Assembly: GCA_050011315.1 (NCBI GenBank)
Contig: JBEKJI010000003.1
Location: 1 to 64,000 of the forward strand
Origin: Fen-549 sp050011315
GTDB taxonomy: Bacteria > Actinomycetota > Thermoleophilia > Gaiellales > Gaiellaceae
Direction: 5' to 3'
Length of the DNA: 64,000 nt
In this document: positions 23,469 through 32,448 of the stretch, one piece after another
Layout: each line of letters begins with the position of its first letter
How positions within the stretch are numbered: the stretch's first letter is position 1
Notes under the pieces: generated by a model
Database searches by the model: none
Seen by the model: the letters and a program-made list of their open reading frames with translations, nothing else
Told to the model about the DNA's origin: nothing
Program-made: the position numbers and the translations under genes

Positions 23469-24650
23469 CTACTTGTGGGCTATGCGTGGCGCCGAGTCCA
23501 CTGCCCGGCGCAGTATCGCCCCGATGCGCGAAATGGAGTCGTCTGTCAACTGAGGGCCGGTGGGCAATACAACGACACGCGCCGCTATATCGTCGGTCAC
23601 CGGTAGGTTGATGCTCGCGTACTCGTGCATGGCCGCGTAGGGCTTCATGCGGTGGCAACCGGGGTAGAAGTAGCGCCGCGCCAACACGTTCTCTGCGCGG
23701 AGGACGGCGATGACGTCGTCGCGAGCCAGCCCCGCCTCGTCTTCGTCTACCATCACCACGACGTGCTGATAGGTGTACTGCCCGTCGGCCGGGTACTCCA
23801 TGACATGCAAACCGGGTACGCTCTCGATCTCGCGGGCATAGGCGTGGTAGTTCGCTTCATAGATGCCGATGAGAGCATCCAGCTCCTGGAGCAGCGTCAA
23901 TCCCATGACGGCGGAGATCTCGTTCATCTTGCCGTTCGTCCCCAAGTGCGCGACACAGTCCTCGCCAGAGAAGCCGAAGTTGCGCATGAAGCGGAGCTTC
24001 TCCGCGAGCTGAGAGTCGTTGGTGACCACCGCTCCGCCTTCCAGCGTGTTCAGTAACTTCGTCGCATGAAAGCTGAAGACCTCGCAGGCGCCGGAGCCTC
24101 CAACACGGCGCCCGTGGGTCTCAACACCGAGAGCATGACAGGCGTCGAACATGAGTGGTAGTCCGTGACGATTGGCGATCTCATCTAGTGCGTCCACGTC
24201 ACATGGCTGGCCCCAAAGGTGCACTCCCAGGATTCCGCTGGTGCGATGATTGACGAGCGCTTCGATAGCTTTGGGGTCGATATGGTGAGTGCGAGGATCG
24301 ATGTCGCAGAAGACGGGCCGTATGCCCTGCCACATGAGCGCATGCGCGCTGGCGATGAACGTGAACGCCGGAAGAATGACTTCGCCGACCAGGCCCAATG
24401 CACGGTTGGCGATCTCTAGCGCTGCGGTGCCGCTCGACATAGCCACGCAGTGTCGAACACCCGCCAATTCAGCGATGCGCTGCTCGAACTCCTGAACACA
24501 AGGTCCATCGTTCGTTAGCCAACGCCTGTCCAAGACCTCGCGGACACGTGCGAGGAACTTGTCGGTATCGCCCACATTCGGTCGCCCCACATGTAGCGGC
24601 TCCGTGAACTCCGGCTCTCCGCCCAGTATCGCCAACTCGGTCGCGCTCAT
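23469..24650 (-). CDS. DegT/DnrJ/EryC1/StrS-family PLP aminotransferase
   Basis: The 393-residue second aminotransferase of the locus shares only the family motifs with the first. It shows MSSGTAALEIANRALG near residue 71, the PLP-binding aspartate in LMFDACHALGVETHG (D169) and the lysine in FSFHATKLLNTLEGGAVVT (K198). The N-terminal LAILGGEPEFTEPLHVGRPN is typical of enzymes making 3- or 4-amino-deoxy sugars on dTDP or UDP. The hexapeptide acetyltransferase gene lies upstream on the same strand, 66 bp away, so the two may make an N-acetylated amino sugar. The ATG at 24650 is clear. Confidence 0.93.
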   Translation of the reverse strand: MSATELAILGGEPEFTEPLHVGRPNVGDTDKFLARVREVLDRRWLTNDGPCVQEFEQRIAELAGVRHCVAMSSGTAALEIANRALGLVGEVILPAFTFIASAHALMWQGIRPVFCDIDPRTHHIDPKAIEALVNHRTSGILGVHLWGQPCDVDALDEIANRHGLPLMFDACHALGVETHGRRVGGSGACEVFSFHATKLLNTLEGGAVVTNDSQLAEKLRFMRNFGFSGEDCVAHLGTNGKMNEISAVMGLTLLQELDALIGIYEANYHAYAREIESVPGLHVMEYPADGQYTYQHVVVMVDEDEAGLARDDVIAVLRAENVLARRYFYPGCHRMKPYAAMHEYASINLPVTDDIAARVVVLPTGPQLTDDSISRIGAILRRAVDSAPRIAHK

Positions 24651-24716
24651 GACCCTCCCGTCGTCACCCGTGCTTCCTGGTCATGCCGCCACTGGCGATG
24701 CCGGCGCAGGCATGCG

Positions 24717-25307
24717 CTACTCATCGTCCGTTTCGAGAACATGCAGTTCCGCCTCGCGCGCCAGAAGCGCGCGAGAACGCGGCCGCAGCAGACGCGCGGG
24801 AACGCCCACGTAGATGCCCCAAGGGTCGAGATCTCGGTTAACGAACGTCATCGCTCCCGTCGCGCTACCCTCGCCGATGGTGACCCCGGGCAGAACGACG
24901 CTCCCCGCGCCGACCACAACATGACGGCGCAGAACGACGCGTTGCCGGATCACGTGCGTGAGGTGGGCAGGGATTGTCGGATTCGTGAGCGCGTCGCCGC
25001 CGTAGTCGTCGGTGGCGGAGTAGATGGATGTTCGCCCTGAAACGGTGACGAAGTCCTCGATCAGGATGCCCCCGCCTCCATAGAGTGCGGCGTGGGCAGC
25101 CAGATGGACATGGTCGCCTATTAGAACCTCCTCGTCCGGGCCGCACGTGAGTACGACGAAATCATCGACGCGCACGTGATTTCCGACGCGGATGTGCTCC
25201 GGGTAGTAGATAGATGCTTTCCGGCTGACGAGCACGTCGGTGCCGTGTGCGGCGAGACCAAGAGCGTCGAGCTCCTCGCTCGAGTAGTACGCTGTCACAT
25301 GCACCAT
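24717..25307 (-). CDS. Left-handed beta-helix (hexapeptide-repeat) acyltransferase
   Basis: The 196-residue protein has repeated hexads characteristic of the LbH fold (VSRKASIYYPEHIRVGNHVR, VLIGDHVHLAAHAALYGGGG, RHVVVGAGSVVLPGVTIGEG). The late GAGSVVLPGVTIGEGSATGA stretch holds the usual CoA-side turns, and DPWGIYVGVPARLLRPR ends the domain. Members form trimers and acetylate sugars or sugar amines. Next to a DegT aminotransferase, an NDP-amino-sugar N-acetyltransferase is the most likely job. The first ATG is at 25307. It faces a methyltransferase gene across a 360-bp gap. Confidence 0.9.
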   Translation of the reverse strand: MVHVTAYYSSEELDALGLAAHGTDVLVSRKASIYYPEHIRVGNHVRVDDFVVLTCGPDEEVLIGDHVHLAAHAALYGGGGILIEDFVTVSGRTSIYSATDDYGGDALTNPTIPAHLTHVIRQRVVLRRHVVVGAGSVVLPGVTIGEGSATGAMTFVNRDLDPWGIYVGVPARLLRPRSRALLAREAELHVLETDDE

Positions 25308-25668
25308 CGCTTCCCTGCAGTTCTATCATCGCGCCTCAGGGCGCCCGGCTCTGGCCGCTCGCGAGGTGCACGCGCTATGCGCGTTCACAAGGGTGCGACC
25401 GGAGCCCAGTATACGCGCCGCGTGCGGCGCGGTACCTTCGCGCCCGATCCACGGAGAGAAACGCGCCGACTCAGAAATCACTGCCTCGCGATACGTCGGG
25501 AGTCGCTTCAATAGTCAGCACCGGCGTCCTGCAGGCTGCTCCAACGTATGATAGAAGACCACCGTTCTTACGAACGGAGAAGTCGAGTATTGAGTGTTCA
25601 GCAGCGGGTCGCGAGCACGGGAACGGCCCGCGTATTGTCACGCTTTGGGTTGAGGGCAGGGAGGATTC
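25308..25668. other. Divergent intergenic region, no gene seen
   Basis: About 360 bases separate the acetyltransferase (leftward) from the methyltransferase (rightward). Short frames exist on both strands but none has family resemblance or a ribosome-binding site. Promoters for both directions should be here. None could be picked with confidence. Confidence 0.5.
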
Positions 25669-26337
25669 ATGCGGCTGCATTTGGGTTGCGGGCAGCGCTA
25701 CTTGGACGGCTACGTCAATATCGACTTCCCCGAGTCCGAGCATATGGTGACGGTGCGGAGGCCGCCGGATCGGTATGCGGATATTGCCGACCTCCGGTTC
25801 GAGAAAGCGACGGTCGACGAGGTCAGGCTTCACCACGTGTTCGAGCACTTCGCGAGGCCCCAAGCGTGCGCCTTTCTCGTGGCTTGGCGTTCCTGGCTCA
25901 AACCAGGCGGCAAGCTCCGCCTGGAAGTGCCCGACTTCAAGCGGACGACTCTCGCCATGTTCAACCCGGTAAGTGGCCTCCACGGAGAGTGCGTGGGTGC
26001 TCGCCATCTCTACGGTTCCAACGAGGCGCCGTGGGCTGTTCACTTCGAAGGCTGGACAACCCGTCGGCTGAGTTTCATCCTGCGGAGCCTGGGCTACCGG
26101 AAAGTCGGGGTGCGTCACAATCACTGGCGGGGGACATACAACCTGGAGGTCTTCGCCGAGCGCACCCCAGACGACCTCTCCGACGGCGAAGCGAGACGTA
26201 GCGTCCAAGCTTTCTTGGACCTGTTTCTCGTTGATCACACGGACTTTGAGACTACCTTGCTCGAAGAATGGCTCGGCCAATATGAGAGCCAGCTGGCACG
26301 CTGTATTGCGCTCACTGGCGATTCCTCCGGTGGTTAG
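25669..26337 (+). CDS. Predicted SAM-dependent methyltransferase, short form
   Basis: The 222-residue protein begins with motif I almost at its start (MRLHLGCGQRYLDGYVNIDF), then RYADIADLRFEKATVDEVRL, HHVFEHFARPQACAFLVAWR and WLKPGGKLRLEVPDFKRTTL. These are the features of the short predicted methyltransferases common in glycan loci, which often lack an obvious substrate domain. HLYGSNEAPWAVHFEGWTTR is the conserved late segment. A truncated paralogue lies at 23254. The next gene on the strand is a glycosyltransferase 108 bp away. Confidence 0.88.
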   Translation: MRLHLGCGQRYLDGYVNIDFPESEHMVTVRRPPDRYADIADLRFEKATVDEVRLHHVFEHFARPQACAFLVAWRSWLKPGGKLRLEVPDFKRTTLAMFNPVSGLHGECVGARHLYGSNEAPWAVHFEGWTTRRLSFILRSLGYRKVGVRHNHWRGTYNLEVFAERTPDDLSDGEARRSVQAFLDLFLVDHTDFETTLLEEWLGQYESQLARCIALTGDSSGG

Positions 26338-26445
26338 GGCTGCTCGCGCCTCGCGTTCGAGGGTAGCGCTTCCCGGTCGGTTTCTTCGAGTCCGCAGTGG
26401 CTGCCTCAGTCAAGCTCATGCGCACCACGTACCCCGGGGCCGATC

Positions 26446-27315
26446 TTGATCCCCAGGCCCACCAAAGTCAGCGTGCTCATGATTACCTATGACCAAGAGC
26501 GCTACATCGGGCAGGCCATCGAGAGCGTCCTGGCCCAGCAAGTCGATTTCGCTTACGAGCTTGTCATTGGCGAAGACTGCTCCACCGACGGCACGCGCGC
26601 CATCTGTGAGGCGTACCAGGAAGCTCAGCCTCAAACCGTCCGCCTACTCGCGCGCGAGAAGAACCTGGGGATGGCCGGGAACTTCTTCTCCACAATCGCT
26701 GAATGCACTGGGGAATACCTCGCTATCATCGAAGGTGACGATTTCTGGACAGACCCGCTCAAACTCCAGAAGCAGGCCGATTACCTGGATGGGAATCCTG
26801 GCTGTGCCCTTGTCTTCGCTCGGACCGAAGCCTTCTTTCAGGACGTTAGCCGTCGGGGTTACGAGATCCCTCCGCCAGACATCGGGCCCTATACGCTCGA
26901 CGGCCTCCTGAGGACAAACTACATCGCTACCTGTTCAGTCATGTATCGCAAAGACCTCGTACCTGTGTACCCCCCCTGGATCCGACAACTTGAGATGCTT
27001 GACTGGCCGCTAAATGTTCTCTACGCACAGCGTGGCGCCATTGGCTTCATCGATGAACCGATGGCCGCGTATCGCATCCATACAGGAAGCACCTTCTCCA
27101 GTCGCAACGTGGCGGATAACTACAGCAGCATCTTGAAGTTCTATCAGCGGATTGGCCCACAGGTTGGCCCTCAGTATGCCAATACCATTTCGCGTTCTGA
27201 GGCGACCGTCTGCATAGCGCTCGCCCGATCTGCCTTTGCCCACTGGAACTGGCGCGATGCAGTGCGTTATGCGCTACTGGCGCTGCGTTACCACGCGCGC
27301 TCTAGGATGAAGTGA
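26446..27315 (+). CDS. Glycosyltransferase family 2
   Basis: The 289-residue GT-A enzyme opens KVSVLMITYDQERYIGQAIE, then FAYELVIGEDCSTDGTRAIC (about 36-55) and EYLAIIEGDDFWTDPLKLQK (about 88-107), in which EGDD is the metal site. It is closest in style to the enzymes that write D-x-D as EGDDFWTDP. The start is a TTG at 26446, as no ATG or GTG lies upstream in phase. The last codons overlap the next gene by 4 bp (GTGA). Donor sugar unknown. Confidence 0.9.
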   Translation: MIPRPTKVSVLMITYDQERYIGQAIESVLAQQVDFAYELVIGEDCSTDGTRAICEAYQEAQPQTVRLLAREKNLGMAGNFFSTIAECTGEYLAIIEGDDFWTDPLKLQKQADYLDGNPGCALVFARTEAFFQDVSRRGYEIPPPDIGPYTLDGLLRTNYIATCSVMYRKDLVPVYPPWIRQLEMLDWPLNVLYAQRGAIGFIDEPMAAYRIHTGSTFSSRNVADNYSSILKFYQRIGPQVGPQYANTISRSEATVCIALARSAFAHWNWRDAVRYALLALRYHARSRMK

Positions 27316-28220
27316 CCGAGATGCCTTTGACTGACCATCGCCCTGTAATCGGCATCGTTTTCAGCAAGGACCGCGCTTTGCAGCTGGACGCAGCGCTCAG
27401 GTCGTTCTTCAGGCACTGCCGCGATCCCGAGCAGGTCTCCCTCGCAGTGATCTATACGGGGAGTTCCAGACTCTCGTTGGATCAGTACTCCCAACTGCAG
27501 CACGATTTCCCGGCAGCTGAGTTCATTGCCCAGGGCGACTTCCGGCAAGATGTGTTCGACCTGGTCCGCATTCCTGGGTCGAGAGTAGGCCGTTTCGCAC
27601 TAAGAGCTGGCCTGGCAAAGCGCCCTGACAAGAGACTTGTACTGTTTCTTGTGGACGACAACATATTCGTACGTGATTTTGGACTCGCCGGTGTGACGAC
27701 GGCACTCCAGGAGGAAGAAGACGCCTTGGGTTTTGCGCTTCAGATGGGGCGAAACCTCAACTACTGCTACCCGCTTGATCTTCCCCTCGAGTTTCCCACC
27801 GCCATTCCTGTACACGGGGATATTGTCAAGTACCGCTGGCCAGATGCGGGCAGGGGCCTGGACTATCCGCTGGAAGTCTCAAGCTCGCTCTATCGCTTGG
27901 GCGACGTCGCACGCCTCCTGGCGGGACTGGATTTCCGGAATCCGAACACGCTGGAAGCACACATGGCAGCGCGCGCCGGGTCTTTCCGGCGCACTCATCC
28001 CTACCTTATGTGTTTCACTCAGTCAGTGACCTTCTGCAACCCTGCGAATAGAGTGCAAAGTGACTACGCCAACAGAGCCGGCGAATATGAGGACCGTTCT
28101 GCGGCCTCCTTGGCCCAGTTGTTTGAGCGAGGCTATCGGGTCGACGTTGCGCGCTACGATGGGTTTGTTCCCTCATCCTGTCACCAGGAAGTCGACTTGG
28201 CTCTTTCGAAGCCGGAGTGA
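27312..28220 (+). CDS. Glycosyltransferase-like (GT-A) protein of unknown specificity
   Basis: The 302-residue protein starts IGIVFSKDRALQLDAALRSF, the opening of a family related to GT2, then VSLAVIYTGSSRL and the acidic centre RLVLFLVDDNIFVRDFGLAG (about 108-127) in place of a canonical D-x-D. The later HGDIVKYRWPDAGRGLDYPL and NPNTLEAHMAARAG are conserved-looking. It overlaps the preceding GT2 by 4 bp, so the two are coupled and probably add consecutive residues. It ends about 120 bp before the convergent GT4 gene. Confidence 0.8.
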   Translation: MTEMPLTDHRPVIGIVFSKDRALQLDAALRSFFRHCRDPEQVSLAVIYTGSSRLSLDQYSQLQHDFPAAEFIAQGDFRQDVFDLVRIPGSRVGRFALRAGLAKRPDKRLVLFLVDDNIFVRDFGLAGVTTALQEEEDALGFALQMGRNLNYCYPLDLPLEFPTAIPVHGDIVKYRWPDAGRGLDYPLEVSSSLYRLGDVARLLAGLDFRNPNTLEAHMAARAGSFRRTHPYLMCFTQSVTFCNPANRVQSDYANRAGEYEDRSAASLAQLFERGYRVDVARYDGFVPSSCHQEVDLALSKPE

Positions 28221-28344
28221 CCTAAACTAGCGCGGCAGCCATCACTTGGCGACGCCTAGAGCGACGATATCTAGGCTCAGGATCTCGTTGAACAAAAAGG
28301 GCCTGTCTGTCGTCGGCTCCGCCTTCGTCTGTCGTCGGTACCCC

Positions 28345-29508
28345 TTACCCGTGGGCGCTGACAGCCCGCTTGTAGACCTGCTCGTATTGCTGGGCGATTC
28401 TCTCCCAAGTGAAGCGCTTCCTCCAGGCCGCGTGGCCGGCGCTCCCGAGCTTCGCCAGCCGTGTGCGATCGGCCAAAAGAGCTTCGATCCCGTCTGCCAG
28501 TACAGCGGCCCCGGCCGTCGTGTAGCCCCTCCCGTCTTTCCCGCTAGGCAGGACCACACCCCCTCCGCTCCAGGAGGCAATCTCCGCCGCGTTGCCGACG
28601 TCGACGGTCAAGAAGGGCGTGTGCGCCGCCATCGCCTCGAACAGGACCAGCGGCGAGCATTCAACCTGAGACGCGAGGACGAAGAGATCCGCCGCCTGGT
28701 AGGCGGCGAGGACCTCCTCGCGCGGCGGGTCCAGGAGCAGCACGCGCTTGTCGCGAGAGCGAAGGTTCGCCCAGCCGCTGCGCGCCCTACAGGTGTCAAG
28801 GCAGCCGCGTCCGGTGGGAGTGTTCCCGATCACCACCAGCACGGCGTCCTTCAGCCGGGCGCGCCTGAAAGCGTTGATCAACTGGGCATGCCCCTTGAGG
28901 CCGGTATGGCCGCCGACGGTCAAGAGGATAGGAGCGTCGTCAGGAATGCCGTAGTTGGTGCGAAAACCTGGTAGAGCCTGGGCGAACTCGTCGGCCCCGG
29001 CGCCGTTGGGGATCAAGTCATAGCGAAGCCCCGCCTCGCGGACGAAGCGGGCATCCTGGTAGGTCTCGGAGTGCAGAACGAGCGCGTCGAAGTTGCCTAG
29101 GCGTTCAGGCAGGCTCTGGAAGTACTCGGCGTAGGCAGGCTGGTGGAGACCGGAGAACCCACAAGGGGCGAGGACAGAGGCATAGGGCAGCCGCTCAACG
29201 AGCGGCAGGAGTAGATCGGTAGTCCACTGCTGGGCGGCGTAGCTCATGACCACGTCGAAGTCCCCGCCGAGCAGGAAGTCCCGGTAGCGGTCCTGCTCGC
29301 CTTCTATGCCCCGAACTGCGTTACCGGCGATCGCGAACTCCTCCAGCTTGACTCCGTCGATTACTCTCGTCTTTCTCTCTTTAAGACGAGTGGTGGCGAC
29401 GGTGACGTCGTGACCGCGCGCGGCGAGGCGGCGCGAGATCTGCCGAACCACCTCTTGGGCTCCACCGACGCTGGGGCTATAGAACTCAACCGCGTGGAGT
29501 ATCTTCAC
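28345..29508 (-). CDS. Glycosyltransferase family 4 (GT-B)
   Basis: The 387-residue protein starts MKILHAVEFYSPSVGGAQEV, with the glycine-rich acceptor loop SVGGAQEVV. The donor half contains PILLTVGGHTGLKGHAQLIN and the late motif VECSPLVLFEAMAAHTPFLT, where E-C-S-P-L-V-L-F-E gives the E-x7-E nucleotide site. It is the last gene of a leftward operon of six or seven coupled genes reaching back to 36430. Just downstream, GTCTGTCGTCGG is repeated at 28305-28316 and 28327-28338. Confidence 0.92.
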   Translation of the reverse strand: MKILHAVEFYSPSVGGAQEVVRQISRRLAARGHDVTVATTRLKERKTRVIDGVKLEEFAIAGNAVRGIEGEQDRYRDFLLGGDFDVVMSYAAQQWTTDLLLPLVERLPYASVLAPCGFSGLHQPAYAEYFQSLPERLGNFDALVLHSETYQDARFVREAGLRYDLIPNGAGADEFAQALPGFRTNYGIPDDAPILLTVGGHTGLKGHAQLINAFRRARLKDAVLVVIGNTPTGRGCLDTCRARSGWANLRSRDKRVLLLDPPREEVLAAYQAADLFVLASQVECSPLVLFEAMAAHTPFLTVDVGNAAEIASWSGGGVVLPSGKDGRGYTTAGAAVLADGIEALLADRTRLAKLGSAGHAAWRKRFTWERIAQQYEQVYKRAVSAHG

Positions 29509-30458
29509 GGCCCCGCCTCGCCCAGGCCCATCGCTGCGAAAATTGCAGCAAAGCGGTTGTCGTAGGTGTGATCACGTAAGACTCGCGCCTCGCCGGCCAG
29601 CTCAATCGCCTTTCGTTCCTCCTCGTGGGCTAGGTAATAACGAATCTTGTCTACCAGATCGTCGCCACTCTCATAGACGACACACTCTCTGCCCGGCTCG
29701 AGGTAGTGATCGAGGTAGGCGGCAGGCTCCGTCAACAGAAAGCCGCCGCAACCGGGTACCTCGAATACCCTACCCTTGATTTGCGGTTCGTCGGCCACAC
29801 TCGAGGAGTTGGAGGGGTTGAGGTTTAGTCGCGAAGTCGAGAAGATCTCGATCATTCGCTCATGGCTGACCCGGCCCGCCGGCCAGCCGTAGCCAAAGCA
29901 GGGAACATCGATACCGGCTTTGTGCAAAGAAGCGATCAGCTCCCGTCGGCTCCCATGCGGCTGTCCGATAAAGGTTATGTCGTACTTCTTCTCGTCGCTG
30001 ACCCGGCGGTAGGAGTAGGGGTTGCAGGCCCACTGCGTGAGGATCACGTTCTGATAGCCGATACGCGCGTATTTCGGTAATGCGTCCTGGGACGTCGTTG
30101 TTACCCAATCAAAAGAGGGCGCGTAGAAACGGGAGAAGTTGTCGAAACGCCAATGATCGTCGCAGAACCAGTTCAAGGTCGGAGTGCCGAGTGCGGAGAT
30201 GGCCTTGACCGTAGATGTCTTGATCTCGTTCTTGAATAAACAGAAGAAGGCCAAGTCGGCTTGGCGCTCGTCCGCGGCGGCCAAGAGGCGCTTGTTCATT
30301 CGTCGCCGGCCGTAACGCTGCCGCTCCTCCATGAAGTCAAACTGCATTACTTCATGGCCCATCCCCTCGAGGGCCGAGGGGAAATTCATCTGCTCGAAGC
30401 TGGGCCCGCGACGTTGATCGCCATAATCCCAGCGCATTGCGACGAATAAGATTCTCAC
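29505..30458 (-). CDS. CgeB-like glycosyltransferase
   Basis: The 317-residue protein begins MRILFVAMRWDYGDQRRGPS, then TLNWFCDDHWRFDNFSRFYA (about 95-114), and ends with GCGGFLLTEPAAYLDHYLEP, SGDDLVDKIRYYLAHEEERK and LRDHTYDNRFAAIF, the spore-maturation-protein CgeB layout now seen as a GT-B glycosyltransferase type. Genes on both sides overlap it by 4 bp. The fragment at 5993-6307 is the matching C-terminal piece of a lost relative. Sugar specificity unknown. Confidence 0.88.
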   Translation of the reverse strand: MRILFVAMRWDYGDQRRGPSFEQMNFPSALEGMGHEVMQFDFMEERQRYGRRRMNKRLLAAADERQADLAFFCLFKNEIKTSTVKAISALGTPTLNWFCDDHWRFDNFSRFYAPSFDWVTTTSQDALPKYARIGYQNVILTQWACNPYSYRRVSDEKKYDITFIGQPHGSRRELIASLHKAGIDVPCFGYGWPAGRVSHERMIEIFSTSRLNLNPSNSSSVADEPQIKGRVFEVPGCGGFLLTEPAAYLDHYLEPGRECVVYESGDDLVDKIRYYLAHEEERKAIELAGEARVLRDHTYDNRFAAIFAAMGLGEAGP

Positions 30459-31363
30459 GCTTTATGTTTACCCGACGTGTCGCGCTTACGGCTTGAATGC
30501 CTGCCCAGGCGGGAGGACAGCGAGCGCGTTAGTGTGGCTCGCAGTGGACGCCTGTAGGCGAGATCGCCGGCGAGCCAACTCAAGCGAGTTTTCACGAACT
30601 GACCAAACGGCAAGACGTCGATCACCGGCAGGGTGAGTCGTAGTAGCAGCGGCGACGGAGAGTGCCGCCAATTCGCCCGACGGGAGGCGTATAGGTCCGG
30701 ATGTCTCTGACGAAGGACTGCCACTAGCTCGGCGCGGCGGCACTCTGAGTCGTCGGTCATACGCGTGCCGTGGCGACGGTAGAGCAGGCAAACACCAGGC
30801 ACGCGTCTCCCTGATGAGCCCCGTTCAGCCAGCGTCTGCCAGAGGTCCCAATCCTCCCAGCCTGTGGCCAGCTGCCAGCCGCCGGTTTCTAGTAGTACCT
30901 CGCGACGGATCAGCGCAGCGACCGGCATCTCATTTGTGTACGTGACTAGCCAGGGATCGAGGCACTCTGCCATCCGCTTCAATCGGCTCCAGTCGCCGAA
31001 TACCTGCAGGTCTCCCCAGACGAGCTGCAGCTCGGGTTGAGCATCCAGCTGATCGGCAAGCGGAGAGAGCGAGCGAGGAGCGACCATGTCATCGGCGTCG
31101 AGCGCGAAGACATAGGCGGCGCTGGTTGCCTCGACGCCGGCCATGCGCGCGCTGGCAAGACCGCCGTTCGACTTGTGAACAACGTGCAGGCCGTGAGCGG
31201 CGAGCTGCCTGAGTACTGCCAGCGTCTTCTGGTCGGTCGAGCCGTCGTTGACAACAACGATCTCGAGAGGCTCCTGCTCTTCGAGCGAGCCCAGCGTCTC
31301 GGTCAGCGTCTCGCCATCGTTGTAGCAGGGGACGATAACGGCGATACGAGGCGCGTTCGTCAC
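30455..31363 (-). CDS. Glycosyltransferase family 2 with basic C-terminal tail
   Basis: The 302-residue GT-A domain has IAVIVPCYNDGETLTETLGS, LEIVVVNDGSTDQKTLAVLR (about 33-52), YVFALDADDMVAPRSL (about 84-99, D-A-D-D metal site) and TGWEDWDLWQTLAERG. The remaining 70 residues are basic and hydrophobic, ending in SSRKRDTSGKHKA, and could sit on the membrane. It is a clear paralogue of the gene at 32445-33275 in motif wording and layout, so the operon contains a duplicated GT2. Confidence 0.92.
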   Translation of the reverse strand: MTNAPRIAVIVPCYNDGETLTETLGSLEEQEPLEIVVVNDGSTDQKTLAVLRQLAAHGLHVVHKSNGGLASARMAGVEATSAAYVFALDADDMVAPRSLSPLADQLDAQPELQLVWGDLQVFGDWSRLKRMAECLDPWLVTYTNEMPVAALIRREVLLETGGWQLATGWEDWDLWQTLAERGSSGRRVPGVCLLYRRHGTRMTDDSECRRAELVAVLRQRHPDLYASRRANWRHSPSPLLLRLTLPVIDVLPFGQFVKTRLSWLAGDLAYRRPLRATLTRSLSSRLGRHSSRKRDTSGKHKA

Positions 31364-32448
31364 TTCAATCCTGCTTGCCGTCGGCTGTCGAGAACGAGAT
31401 CGCAGAGGGACTGTCCGTCGTCAGCAACGACGAGTCGCAGCCGCTCGGCATTTTCGAGGAATTCGTGGCTGTAGTCACGGCTGAGCAACTCGTGGAGAGC
31501 GACGGCGAGCGCGGAGCTGTCACGGGCAGGAACGCAGAAGGGGGCGAGTTCCCCGGCGAAGTAGGTCGGCACATCGCCGACGGCAGTGGCGGCGCAAGGA
31601 ACCCCTTGGATCAGCGCCTCGAGCACGGCTAGATGGGCGCTCTCGGTGCGCGAGCTGCCGAGGCACACGTCGGCCTCGCGCTGTGCGGCGATGACCTGCG
31701 CGCGCGGGCAGTTTCCGTGCAGGTGCAGCCATGTCCGCGTCGCGGCTCGATCTACGAGTGTCTCCCGAAGGGGTCCGTCGCCGTAGATATGGAGCTCCGC
31801 CGGCAGCTCGGTTCGCAGCTGTTCGACCGCGTCGACAGAGACCAGCGGGTCCTTTTCCGCTGCAAGGCGGCCGACCCAGACGATCTGCGGCACGCCCCCC
31901 TGACCGTTATGTGTCTGCCGCGGCGAAGGCATGTCGGGTAGCGGAAAGGGCAGCAGCAGTGGCTTTGCACCGAGGGCGCGCGCAAGCCCGGCCGCGGCGG
32001 GGGAGAAGGCAACAACAGGCGCGAGTGCGAAGGCGAGCCGGGTGAGTGTCCAGTCGAAACTGCGGGCAATCAGCCGGTAGGCGAGCGGGCCGACCGCGCC
32101 GGCGTCGGAGGTATGGACGACAAGCAGGCAGCGTCTTCCGCGCAGCCGTGCGAGTAGCGCGCCTGCGACCGTCAGCAGGTGCCGATGGCTGTTCAGTAGC
32201 ACCACGTCGCTATCGCCGATCTCGCTCCAGAGTGTCTTTAGCCCGCCGATAGGCAGCGGCCACTCGCTTCTTCCCAGGAAGAGCGCGGGGACGTAGGCGT
32301 CGGCCTGTGCGTCTTCGCGGTCGCAGGCGAGCAGGCGTACGCGTGCGCCGCGTGCGCTCAGAAGTTCGGAGGCGCGTTCCACGAACTGCTCGACGCCGCC
32401 GGCGCGCGGCAGAACGAAGCTTGAGACGATCAGGACTCGCGGCGTCAA
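31360..32448 (-). CDS. Glycosyltransferase family 4 (GT-B)
   Basis: The 362-residue protein starts RVLIVSSFVLPRAGGVEQFV with the acceptor-loop glycines, has PQIVWVGRLAAEKDPLVSVD as the donor-domain opening and ESAHLAVLEALIQGVPCAAT as the E-x7-E nucleotide site. TTG at 32448 is proposed as the start because it makes a 4-bp TTGA overlap with the upstream gene, as at all other junctions of this operon; an ATG at 32487 would add 13 residues. GT4 and GT2 genes alternate along this operon. Confidence 0.88.
   Translation of the reverse strand: MTPRVLIVSSFVLPRAGGVEQFVERASELLSARGARVRLLACDREDAQADAYVPALFLGRSEWPLPIGGLKTLWSEIGDSDVVLLNSHRHLLTVAGALLARLRGRRCLLVVHTSDAGAVGPLAYRLIARSFDWTLTRLAFALAPVVAFSPAAAGLARALGAKPLLLPFPLPDMPSPRQTHNGQGGVPQIVWVGRLAAEKDPLVSVDAVEQLRTELPAELHIYGDGPLRETLVDRAATRTWLHLHGNCPRAQVIAAQREADVCLGSSRTESAHLAVLEALIQGVPCAATAVGDVPTYFAGELAPFCVPARDSSALAVALHELLSRDYSHEFLENAERLRLVVADDGQSLCDLVLDSRRQAGLK

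Noticed and set aside
28305..28338. Two copies of GTCTGTCGTCGG as a possible CRISPR or operator repeat
   Set aside because: Only two short copies exist, with a 10-bp gap and no array or dyad; insufficient for any named element.
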